This document shows, piece after piece, positions 17,488 to 25,185 of a DNA stretch of 64,000 nt; the stretch's first letter is position 1; the number at the start of each line of letters is the position of its first letter. The stretch is from positions 124,001 to 188,000 of the forward strand of contig CAMYXF010000001.1 of NCBI GenBank assembly GCA_947303185.1, in the 5' to 3' direction. A program made the translations under genes and the position numbers. Below the pieces are notes generated by a model. That model was not told the DNA's origin. It saw only the letters and a list, made by a program, of their open reading frames with translations, and did not search any database. The DNA is from an uncultured Clostridia bacterium. Lineage in GTDB: Bacteria; Bacillota; Clostridia; Saccharofermentanales; Saccharofermentanaceae.

Positions 17488-18383
17488 TCTTTCTGGTTGT
17501 CGGCTCGTGCGGTTTTATCGGAACTGAATTTACTCAGTATGCCAGATCAAAAGGTCATACCGTTAAAGGGTGTGATATTTTAAAATGGGAAGAAAAAGCA
17601 AAAGAGCTCTTCCCTGTTAAATCTGATTATTGGTGTACCCTCGAAAACCCTGAAGATTCATTCTTTGAGAATGTCGACAGCATAGTCATTTTAGCAGGAA
17701 AACGTCCGTACAACGGCTTTTGCGCCGAAGACTATCAGTTTAATATCAGAACTGCAAACGAATACTTATCACTTGCAATCGAACACAAGATTCCCAATGC
17801 TGTATTTGCTTCTTCGAAGGCAGTATATTCAGGCGATAACCAACCCTGGAAGGAAGATTCTCTTAACCGTCCTTCCAGCTTATATGGCGCATCCAAATCA
17901 GCAGCAGAACAATTGGGACTTTACTACGGTTCAACCGGCTCCATTACTTTTGTTGCTTTAAGATTCGCACAGGTAATCGGCATGGGCGAGAGAAAAGGCT
18001 ATCTGATCAACACGCTGATCGATAATGCCATCGAAAAGAAGCAGCAGGTTCTCTTTGGTGACGGCAGCCAGTACAGACATTATATTTACATTAAGGATCT
18101 GTGCGAATCGATCCTTCTCGCAGAAAACTGCAGACACAGCGGCATATATAACATCGGAATGAAGACCGGCACTACTAATCTCGAATTAGCTGAGGCTGTT
18201 AATATCGCTTTCGGAAATGAAGGAAACCTCACGCATGATTACAGTAAACCGATGGCCTCAAACAACGATGTTATGGATACAGGCAAAGCCAGTGATGAAT
18301 TAGGTTTCAACGCTCAGTTTGATGTATATTCCGCAATGAAAGATATAGCGCTTGGGATGAGGACAAATGGGACTGAATCTTAA
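17484..18383 (+). CDS. NAD-dependent epimerase/dehydratase (extended SDR)
   Basis: A 299-residue extended short-chain dehydrogenase. The dinucleotide motif is VVGSCGFIGTEF near the N-terminus, with D31-like acidic residue in KGCDIL, and the catalytic pair is in SSLYGASKSAAEQLG (YxxxK). FASSKAVYSG supplies the catalytic serine/threonine region. It probably modifies the sugar nucleotide (epimerase, dehydratase or reductase) used by the same operon; substrate unknown. It overlaps the preceding gene by 4 bp and the flippase by 17 bp. Confidence 0.87.
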   Translation: MIFLVVGSCGFIGTEFTQYARSKGHTVKGCDILKWEEKAKELFPVKSDYWCTLENPEDSFFENVDSIVILAGKRPYNGFCAEDYQFNIRTANEYLSLAIEHKIPNAVFASSKAVYSGDNQPWKEDSLNRPSSLYGASKSAAEQLGLYYGSTGSITFVALRFAQVIGMGERKGYLINTLIDNAIEKKQQVLFGDGSQYRHYIYIKDLCESILLAENCRHSGIYNIGMKTGTTNLELAEAVNIAFGNEGNLTHDYSKPMASNNDVMDTGKASDELGFNAQFDVYSAMKDIALGMRTNGTES

Positions 18384-19833
18384 GGAAAAATATAAGAATC
18401 TCCCTTCGGCAGTAAAAGCGTCTATATTCTTTGTTTTTTGCGGAGTGCTTAAAGACGCAATAGATTTTATTGTCACTCCTATCTTCAGCAGAATCCTGGA
18501 ACAGGAAGAATATGGTCTGTTTAATGTCTATAACTCCTGGTATCAGATATTCCACATAGCCATATCCTTATACATCTTCAGTGACGGATTTGTTGTAGGT
18601 CTCTCCAAATTCGAAAACAAAAAAGAAGAGTTCACTTCAAGCCAGCAGGGTCTGATTTTGCTATTGGCTCTTCCCTGGATATTGATCTACGCATTGAATT
18701 TCCGTAACTGGAATACATTATTGAATATGAGTACCGTTATGGTAATCACTATGATCTGTCAGATAGTATTCACTACACCGATGAATCTCTGGGTGCAGAA
18801 AAAAAGATACACCTACGATTACCGCACCTATGTCCCTGTAATGATCGTATATGCATTAATGCAGCCACTGCTTGCATTAGTGCTGATATATATAAATAAT
18901 TTGAATAACGGCAGCATAAACAATGGAATAATCCGAATATATTCCGGTGTCGGAGTTCAAATTGCTTTTGGATTTGTGATCATGATAATCCAATTTATCA
19001 GAACCCCGAAATTCGCAGATAAAGAATACTGGGCATTCAGTCTGTCGACCAACACAGTCCTGGTTCCCTACTATTTTTCCCAAATACTTTTAAATCACTC
19101 AGACAGACTGATGATAGACAGATTTGTAGGCACAGCCAAGACTGCTGTTTACAGCATTGCTCATTCAGCCGCTTTCACGTTATTGGTAATTACGGGCAGT
19201 CTTAACAGCACATTCACACCGTGGCTTCATAACAAATTAAAAACAAAAGAGACCTCTGAAGTCAGGAAACTTACATCTTCACTAATAATCCTCATTGCAG
19301 TATGTTCGATGATCATTTTCCTGATAACACCGGAACTGATGATGGTCCTCGGCGATGAAAAATATGCAGAAGGCAAATGGATTGTCCCGCCGCTCACATT
19401 TGGAGTCTTCATCATTTTCATATACACACTGTTTGCTGATGTGGAACTCTATTTCAGAGGCAACAAATTCGTTACGATAGCATCTATTCTGGGCGCCACA
19501 GTAAATATTGTTCTGAATTATCTGTTGATTCCAAAGGTAGGTTATCTTATTGCCGGATATACAACCGTTATCGGATACCTGGTAATGTGTGCCTGCCATC
19601 TCATATTCTTACGGATCATATGCAAAAGACAGGATATCAGACCGGAAACACTTTTTGATATCCGCGTTATTCTCCTGGTTACGGTAGTTTTAGGTGCGCT
19701 TATGGCAGGTATTATGTGTCTGTATCAGCTCATTCTTATTAGATATATAATATTACTTGGCATAGCAGTAATTCTGTTCATTAAGAGGAACTTGATCATA
19801 AAGCTGATTTCAGGAATCAGAAAAAAGGATTAA
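18367..19833 (+). CDS. Wzx-type oligosaccharide flippase
   Basis: A 488-residue membrane protein with about 14 helices of the polysaccharide-biosynthesis (MATE-like, MOP) superfamily. The N-terminal region (FCGVLKDAIDFIVTPIFSRILEQEEYGLFN) is characteristic of Wzx/RfbX proteins. It should move a lipid-linked repeat unit or glycolipid across the cytoplasmic membrane. No Wzy polymerase is recognisable in the operon, so a non-polymerised glycolipid, or polymerisation encoded elsewhere, is possible. GAGG precedes the ATG, and the start lies inside the SDR gene. Confidence 0.9.
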   Translation: MGLNLKEKYKNLPSAVKASIFFVFCGVLKDAIDFIVTPIFSRILEQEEYGLFNVYNSWYQIFHIAISLYIFSDGFVVGLSKFENKKEEFTSSQQGLILLLALPWILIYALNFRNWNTLLNMSTVMVITMICQIVFTTPMNLWVQKKRYTYDYRTYVPVMIVYALMQPLLALVLIYINNLNNGSINNGIIRIYSGVGVQIAFGFVIMIIQFIRTPKFADKEYWAFSLSTNTVLVPYYFSQILLNHSDRLMIDRFVGTAKTAVYSIAHSAAFTLLVITGSLNSTFTPWLHNKLKTKETSEVRKLTSSLIILIAVCSMIIFLITPELMMVLGDEKYAEGKWIVPPLTFGVFIIFIYTLFADVELYFRGNKFVTIASILGATVNIVLNYLLIPKVGYLIAGYTTVIGYLVMCACHLIFLRIICKRQDIRPETLFDIRVILLVTVVLGALMAGIMCLYQLILIRYIILLGIAVILFIKRNLIIKLISGIRKKD

Positions 19834-19845
19834 AGCAGGTGTAAG

Positions 19846-20790
19846 ATGGCATTATATTCAATCGTAATACCGGTATACAATTCCGAGAAAAGCCTTGAGA
19901 TTCTTTATAACAGAATCGTCAACGTGTTTGACAATGAGCTCAAGCAGCCATTTGAGATGATCCTCGTTGACGACTGTTCAAAGGACAATTCATATAAGAT
20001 CATAAAACAGCTCTCCGCCAAGGATCCCAGGATCAAGGGAATCCAGCTTGCAGTTAACCACGGTCAGCAGAAAGCAGTATTATGCGGTTTCAGACATACT
20101 AAAGGAGACTTCATCATTACCATGGATGACGATCTCCAGCATCCGCCGGAACAAATACACATCCTTATCGATGAGATGAACGCGTCTGATGACTGGGATG
20201 TAATCATCGGTGCTTACGACTCCAAGCAGCACAATGTTCTCAGAAGATTCGGTTCGAGCCTGATGAATCTGAGCCATAACATTATTTACAAAAAGCCCAA
20301 AGATCTTCATATGACCAGTTTCAGACTCATAAGAAGATATGTTATTGATAACCTCAACAGGATCAACATATCACAGCCTACAGTCGGAGTGCTTTTACTG
20401 CAGAGCACCAAGCGCATCAAAAACGTTAAAGTGCATCACGATAAAAGAGCATACGGCAAGAGCGGTTATGACTTTAAAAAGCTCGTCAAACTGTTCCTGC
20501 GCAATGTCATAACAAATTCCGATCTTCCATTGCTGGCGGTAATGTACTTCGGTATTTTCAGTCTGATCGCAAGTATCTGTTTAGGATTATTTTTCCTTAT
20601 CAGATATTTCATAATAGGTATTTCCATAACAGGTTGGACATCAACGATTCTGTTATTGCTGTTCTTTGGAGGTGCAACTCTTTTCTCAATAGGATTGATC
20701 GGCCGTTATCTTATCAATATCATGCTCGAAGCCAAGAAGTATCCTGCTTACTATATCAGACAGACTGACGGAGATTTGAAAGATGAGTAA
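19846..20790 (+). CDS. GT2 glycosyltransferase with two C-terminal membrane helices (GtrB/DPM-like)
   Basis: A 314-residue family-2 glycosyltransferase. The N-terminal GT-A domain has YSIVIPVYNSEKSL, LVDDCSKDNSY and the metal-binding FIITMDDDLQHPPEQI. Two hydrophobic segments near residues 225-285 form the membrane anchor. This layout is that of polyprenyl-phosphate glycosyltransferases (GtrB, ArnC, DPM1), which load a sugar on undecaprenyl phosphate. It lies 12 bp after the flippase and overlaps the ATP-grasp gene by 8 bp. It probably supplies the lipid-linked sugar moved by the flippase (inference). Confidence 0.88.
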   Translation: MALYSIVIPVYNSEKSLEILYNRIVNVFDNELKQPFEMILVDDCSKDNSYKIIKQLSAKDPRIKGIQLAVNHGQQKAVLCGFRHTKGDFIITMDDDLQHPPEQIHILIDEMNASDDWDVIIGAYDSKQHNVLRRFGSSLMNLSHNIIYKKPKDLHMTSFRLIRRYVIDNLNRINISQPTVGVLLLQSTKRIKNVKVHHDKRAYGKSGYDFKKLVKLFLRNVITNSDLPLLAVMYFGIFSLIASICLGLFFLIRYFIIGISITGWTSTILLLLFFGGATLFSIGLIGRYLINIMLEAKKYPAYYIRQTDGDLKDE

Positions 20791-21892
20791 GCTTTTGGTT
20801 CTCGGTACAGGAGCAGCTCAGGCTGACCTTATCAGAGCATGTAAGGCAAGAGGCTGGGAAGTCTTTGCCGTCAGTTACAGATCCGGTGACATAGGTCAGC
20901 AGTTTGCAGATCACTTTGCAGAGATCAACATCGTTGATGAAGAGGCTGTAAAGGAATACGCGAAAAACAATGGAATAGATTACATCTATTCCACAGGTTC
21001 CGACATTGCAATGCCAACTGCTTTCGGCGTGTCAGAGGAACTCGGACTGAATTCATTCTGCAAACCTCAGACGGCAATTATATGCAACAATAAGCATCTT
21101 TTAAGAACTGAATTGGGCGCTGATTTCGAAGGCAATGTTCCCTTCCAGTGCTTAACGGATAAGAACGAAGAGATAATGATCCCCTACCCTTTCATGATCA
21201 AACCAGTTGATTCACAGGGTCAGAGGGGTGTTTTCAAAATTGAGAATCATGATGATTTCTTAGCACGTTTCGATGAGAGCATGTCTTTTTCGAGAAGCAA
21301 AAAGCTCATCATCGAACAGTTCATTTCAGGTGAGGAAATCTCCGTTAATACATATTCAGTAAACGGCAGGATCGTCTTCTCACTTATTTCAGGAAGAGAG
21401 TCCTGGGAAGGATATACAGGCGGTCTCATTCACAAACACTATATTCCGGTTCAGTGGAAAGACGACAATGTACTGACAGACCGTGTTAACAGTCTTGTTT
21501 CGCGTACATTATCAAAGCTTGGAATTAACAACGGACCGTCCTACTTCCAAATCAAGATCACAGCAGATAAGGTGCCTTACCTCATTGAGGTTACACCCCG
21601 TCTTGACGGCTGTCACATGTGGAGACTTATCAGGTATTCAACAGGCGTTGATCTTATGGAACTCACAGTTAATGCCATTGAGAACAAAGAGATTCCTGAA
21701 AGCTTCTCATACACTGCTCTTCCCTACGAGACAGAGTTTATGTGCTCCGCTCCCGGTATAGCTTTTAATAAGGCTGATTTTGAGCTTGGTAATTACGAGT
21801 TCCTTGAATGGTATTACCAGGACGGCGATACCGTTCACAGAATGAACGGATATAAAGAAAAATGCGGTTATGTAATCCGCAAACTGAATTAA
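20783..21892 (+). CDS. ATP-grasp ligase of the carbamoyl-phosphate-synthase-like group
   Basis: A 369-residue protein with a pre-ATP-grasp fold (LLVLGTGAAQADLIRACKARG) and an ATP-grasp domain. Visible ATP-site elements are FMIKPVDSQGQRGV with the lysine and glycine-rich loop, LIIEQFISGEEISVNTY with the acidic Mg site, and LIEVTPRLDGC near the C-terminus. Such enzymes join a carboxylate to an amine or thiol through an acyl phosphate. In this operon it may acylate the amino sugar made by the WecE-type enzyme with an amino acid or small acid (inference). Final gene of the operon, followed by a hairpin terminator. Confidence 0.85.
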   Translation: MSKLLVLGTGAAQADLIRACKARGWEVFAVSYRSGDIGQQFADHFAEINIVDEEAVKEYAKNNGIDYIYSTGSDIAMPTAFGVSEELGLNSFCKPQTAIICNNKHLLRTELGADFEGNVPFQCLTDKNEEIMIPYPFMIKPVDSQGQRGVFKIENHDDFLARFDESMSFSRSKKLIIEQFISGEEISVNTYSVNGRIVFSLISGRESWEGYTGGLIHKHYIPVQWKDDNVLTDRVNSLVSRTLSKLGINNGPSYFQIKITADKVPYLIEVTPRLDGCHMWRLIRYSTGVDLMELTVNAIENKEIPESFSYTALPYETEFMCSAPGIAFNKADFELGNYEFLEWYYQDGDTVHRMNGYKEKCGYVIRKLN

Positions 21893-21906
21893 TACTGAAA
21901 TAATAA

Positions 21907-21946
21907 ATCCCCGTCAGGTTTTTGGAGTTCCTGCCGGGGATTATTT
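21907..21946 (+). terminator. Terminator of the glycan operon
   Basis: ATCCCCGTCAGG and CCTGCCGGGGAT pair with one mismatch around an 11-base loop and are followed by TATTT. The inverted repeat may also end transcription of the minus-strand gene that stops at 21971. Confidence 0.75.
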
Positions 21947-21970
21947 AAATGCGTTTATTTTCCTTTAGCA

Positions 21971-23524
21971 TCAGTAATTCATGGTGAATGTATCTTTTAC
22001 CATATTGTAGGATGCCATATCCGTCGAGTAATACTCTACTGAAACGTAGTGCAGTCTGTCTTCGTTATCGTAGAAGTACCATACAGAAAGGATCATGCCG
22101 TCCTGATACTCACTGTGGATCTCATATGCTTCAAACCCGCCCATCGTGGTCATCAGGTAATATGCATTTGTAACATCGCTGGATTGCTGCAATGCCTCAA
22201 TGCTGGAACTGACGATCATTTCAATATCAACACCTACACCCTTGTTGTATACATCGGGCATTACAGTCAGGTTGATGATCGCAGAAGTATCCCTGTTGAT
22301 ACGCTGATCTCTTGCAAGATAATAATCACTCATGCCGTCTGCTTCAGTCCAGTAATCCCATGTTCCTTCTGTAAGGAAAACATAACCGGTAATGCTGTCA
22401 CCCATTACTTCAGTATCACTGTCGTATGTGGGTTCAACATATGTGTCGGTAGCAGATGTTGTTACAGGGTCTGTTCCATAAGCAGAAGTCGTTACAGAAG
22501 TGGAAGAACCAAAATATGCTTTGAAATCCTTTTCGAGTACGAAAGTAACATATGAAGCAGCTTCCATGTTGCAGACATCAAGAACGTTATATGTCTCGCC
22601 GTCTTCTTCAGGTGTCAGGTAGAATCCGAAGTAATGAACTGTCCAGGGATCTCTGTCCTGTTTCTCGCCGTCTACGATGAGTTCCTCATAGTCAAGGCAG
22701 ATGCAGAGGAGGTTTTCCATCTCATATTCTTCATTCATGCTGATCATGGAGCGGATTTCGCTCTTCTCTACGCCTAATTCGGAGATGTCTTCAGTAATGT
22801 AGTCGAAAGCATCTTCTCCTGCATAGATCTGATACTTACCGGTATAGTAATTATCAGATGTATCAAGATAAGTCTGGTAATAGGTGAAAGACTTTGTCTT
22901 CTTATCGAAAACCATATAAGAGTTATCACCTGTAGTGATCCAGTTATTCTTCTCAATCATGTTTACATAATCGATGCCGTCATCGTCATCATCATCGTCA
23001 TCGACGCGACGGGTTGTTGAGACAATACCCAGGTCTTCAAATTCGCTTGTAAAATCGTCCCACTCCGGTGACAAGAAGAATGCCGTCAAAGACAACATGA
23101 TGATCGCGGAAATAATAAGACCTGCAATGGCAAGTCCCTTACCCTTCTGCTTTTTAACAATAGCTACGATCAAGCCGATAGCGCATAACAGGAAGCCGAT
23201 AGGACAGGTAATACCCAAGGTAGCAAGACCTACCAAAGACAAAATGAAACCAGCTACGCAAAGTCCGTTTTTCTTCTCTTTCTTAACAACGGGCTGTGTT
23301 ATCGGCTGGGCATATACAGGCTGTACAGGCTGAGCTGCAGGCTGGATAACTACCGGCTGAGGCGCGGGCTGCTGATATACAGGCTGGGGTGCGGGCTGCT
23401 GGTAAGCAGGCTGAACGGGCTGTGCTGCAGGCTGCTGGACCGGAGCCGGTAAAGGACCTCCGCAGCTTGTACAAAACTTGGCTCCATCGTTATTGCTTGC
23501 TCCGCAATTAGGACATACTGCCAT
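21971..23524 (-). CDS. Zinc-ribbon, single-region membrane protein with a Pro/Gln-rich linker
   Basis: A 517-residue protein of unknown function. It opens with a zinc ribbon (CPNC ... CTSC, residues 4-22), followed by a low-complexity linker of QPAPQPVYQQP-like repeats (about 28-75). A DUF4190-like pair of hydrophobic segments comes next (GLCVAGFILSLVGLATLG and a second near 130-155), then a run of eight aspartates and a long domain of mixed strand and helix with no recognised family. The last third is probably exposed outside the membrane. The start at 23524 has GAAGGAG upstream; a longer frame to 23566 includes no better site. Similar architecture (ribbon plus linker plus membrane part) is common in Clostridia and is often found without known role. 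Confidence 0.8.
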   Translation of the reverse strand: MAVCPNCGASNNDGAKFCTSCGGPLPAPVQQPAAQPVQPAYQQPAPQPVYQQPAPQPVVIQPAAQPVQPVYAQPITQPVVKKEKKNGLCVAGFILSLVGLATLGITCPIGFLLCAIGLIVAIVKKQKGKGLAIAGLIISAIIMLSLTAFFLSPEWDDFTSEFEDLGIVSTTRRVDDDDDDDDGIDYVNMIEKNNWITTGDNSYMVFDKKTKSFTYYQTYLDTSDNYYTGKYQIYAGEDAFDYITEDISELGVEKSEIRSMISMNEEYEMENLLCICLDYEELIVDGEKQDRDPWTVHYFGFYLTPEEDGETYNVLDVCNMEAASYVTFVLEKDFKAYFGSSTSVTTSAYGTDPVTTSATDTYVEPTYDSDTEVMGDSITGYVFLTEGTWDYWTEADGMSDYYLARDQRINRDTSAIINLTVMPDVYNKGVGVDIEMIVSSSIEALQQSSDVTNAYYLMTTMGGFEAYEIHSEYQDGMILSVWYFYDNEDRLHYVSVEYYSTDMASYNMVKDTFTMNY

Positions 23525-23580
23525 ACAAAAATCTCCTTCGTAAATATTCCAAACGACCCGTCGCACAGGCGGGCCGCTTA

Positions 23581-24801
23581 TTAACTGTCTGCTTCGCCGC
23601 TGACTTTTTCTTTTTTAGCGGCTTTGATGTTCTCTCGTTCATGACGCTCATCTTTGGTTTTCTTCCTGGCTGTAAGCCACGGCACTGCAATCTGTCTGTA
23701 AATATAAGAAAGCATTGCAGCAAGCGGGATGGCGAGGAGCACGCCCGGAACGCCCCAGATCTTGCCTCCGACAACGAGGAAGACAAGGATCAGGAATGCA
23801 GGAACCTTGAGAGCGGAACCGAAAAGTCTCGGCTTGATGACGTAACCGTCAATAAGCTGGAGAACCAGTGTGAATATGAGGAACGGAATAACGAAATGCG
23901 GTTCTGCAAGGAGCAGGATCACTGCACCGATAAATGCTCCGACAAACGGACCGAATGTCGGTGCAAGATTGCAGAGGGCAACTACTACGGAACAGAATAC
24001 CGCGTAAGGCATATGGAATGCGAACATGAATATTGCATTGACTATTCCGACGATAAGGGCATCGACAAGTTCGCATACGATGAATCTTGAGAATATGCTG
24101 TTGAATTTGTTCCATACATCTTTGAAGTTATCGTAATGCTGTGTCGGAATAACAAGGAAGAAAAATTCACTTAACAGCTCGACAAGCTTCTTCTTTCCGA
24201 TAAGGAAATAGAATGCAAGGATAACGCCGATGAGGAAATTGAATGTGTTGGAAACAAGATCAGTCGAGAACTTGATAACACCGGACGGGGTCATGTCGTT
24301 GCTGAAAACAAACTTCATGACGATCGCGGGAAGATTACTCTGCTCATCAATATAGTTGATAATGCTGACTTTAATATCCTGATCAAGTTCAGTTGAAAGA
24401 ACGAGTTCCTTAAGGCTGCTCATGTAGCCTGAAAGTCCCATTGCAAACGTAGTGATGTTTTCGATGAGCATAGGAGTAATGACCACTATCAGCGCTACGA
24501 AAAGACCCAAAACAAAAATAAGGGATATTACCGCGGACAGGATCCAGGCAGCATCCTCATTTTTCTTTATGCCCTTTTTAAGACGCTTATAGATGAAACA
24601 CGCAAGGGGATTTACCGTATACGCAATTACCGCACCGATGATTACGGTTGATGTTATCGTAAGAAATGAATTGAAGAACTCCTTAAAGTTTCCGATATGC
24701 GATACGAGCATATAGAAAACTACTACAAGGCAAAGGGAAATCGTGAGTCCTGCCCACCTGTTCTTCTCATATTTATTAAAACGTTCTTTATATTTAACCA
24801 T
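23581..24801 (-). CDS. AI-2E family (TqsA/YdiK-like) membrane transporter
   Basis: A 406-residue polytopic protein of the AI-2E/PerM family with about eight helices in two groups, separated by a hydrophilic loop (about 155-205). NLAPTFGPFVGAFIGAVILLL and GGKIWGVPGVLLAIPLAAMLSYIYRQIAVPWL are the conserved C-terminal family signature. Members export quorum-sensing molecules, siderophores or Na+; substrate here unknown. The ATG follows a TATAAT box by six bases, so the mRNA may have no 5' leader (see promoter entry). A weak hairpin (CGGCCCG ... CGGGTCG) lies downstream, before the zinc-ribbon gene. Confidence 0.88.
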   Translation of the reverse strand: MVKYKERFNKYEKNRWAGLTISLCLVVVFYMLVSHIGNFKEFFNSFLTITSTVIIGAVIAYTVNPLACFIYKRLKKGIKKNEDAAWILSAVISLIFVLGLFVALIVVITPMLIENITTFAMGLSGYMSSLKELVLSTELDQDIKVSIINYIDEQSNLPAIVMKFVFSNDMTPSGVIKFSTDLVSNTFNFLIGVILAFYFLIGKKKLVELLSEFFFLVIPTQHYDNFKDVWNKFNSIFSRFIVCELVDALIVGIVNAIFMFAFHMPYAVFCSVVVALCNLAPTFGPFVGAFIGAVILLLAEPHFVIPFLIFTLVLQLIDGYVIKPRLFGSALKVPAFLILVFLVVGGKIWGVPGVLLAIPLAAMLSYIYRQIAVPWLTARKKTKDERHERENIKAAKKEKVSGEADS

Positions 24802-24807
24802 GCGAGT

Positions 24808-24835
24808 ATTATATCAGGATGACATCGATAAACAA
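24808..24835 (-). promoter_or_regulatory. Promoter of the AI-2E gene, predicted to give a leaderless mRNA
   Basis: On the minus strand TATAAT (24808-24813) is preceded by TTGTTT (24830-24835) at 16 bases. Only six bases (ACTCGC) separate the -10 from the ATG at 24801, so transcription should start at or within one base of the ATG. No Shine-Dalgarno sequence can fit. Confidence 0.55.
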
Positions 24836-24837
24836 CC

Positions 24838-24870
24838 ATAAAAGAAAACTCCCGCAGATTGGTGCGGGAG
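24838..24870 (-). terminator. Terminator of the small transcription unit
   Basis: CTCCCGCA (24849-24856) pairs with TGCGGGAG (24863-24870). On the minus strand it is followed by TTTTCTTTTAT. It lies about 100 bp beyond the 21-codon ORF and immediately before the AI-2E promoter. Confidence 0.85.
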
Positions 24871-24966
24871 TAGGATTTACTGTTACAAATTATATTCAGA
24901 TGTAAGTCAAGTTCCGATTGATCTGTTGATTCAATTCTTGAGAGAAACTCAAATTTAAGTAAAAAC

Positions 24967-25032
24967 TTACTTGGAGGAAACTAGTGAATCAAGCAAGACC
25001 AATCGTCTGCTTGTTTGTGCTTCACTTCCCAT
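24967..25032 (-). CDS. Possible 21-residue peptide in its own transcription unit
   Basis: The ATG at 25032 is preceded by AAGGAGGTGA, a full match to the anti-Shine-Dalgarno region, eight bases upstream. The peptide begins MGSEAQTSRR and ends DSLVSSK; it has no membrane segment and no recognised family. An extended -10 promoter lies 50 bp upstream and a strong terminator lies downstream, so the transcript would be about 230 nt. Inside the ORF the RNA forms a hairpin: CAAGC-A-AGAC pairs with GTCTGCTTG (plus-strand notation). An overlapping plus-strand ORF at 24984-25049 also has GGAGG before GTG but lacks a clear promoter. The unit may be a small protein, a leader peptide or a structured RNA. 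Confidence 0.5.
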   Translation of the reverse strand: MGSEAQTSRRLVLLDSLVSSK

Positions 25033-25080
25033 TGGTCTCACCTCCTTAGAACTTTTAGAGTTCCTTTTCTTGATGGCTTG

Positions 25081-25089
25081 AGTATAGCA
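25081..25089 (-). promoter_or_regulatory. Extended -10 promoter of the small unit
   Basis: TGC directly followed by TATACT (-10 at 25081-25086) on the minus strand; no -35 consensus at 17 bases. The predicted start is near 25074, giving a leader of about 40 bases that contains a GGAACTC/AGTTC stem ahead of the ribosome-binding site. Confidence 0.6.
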
Positions 25090-25185
25090 CAGTAAATGTC
25101 AGAATGTGTTACCAAAAAATGAACGATTGCTGACATCGATATGTCTATGAGATATCAGTAAGCTTACACGCAAAGATATTTGATT

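Noticed and set aside
24984..25049. Plus-strand 21-codon ORF with GGAGG before GTG
   Set aside because: Well-spaced ribosome-binding site but no clear plus-strand promoter or terminator; kept only as a remark under the minus-strand unit.
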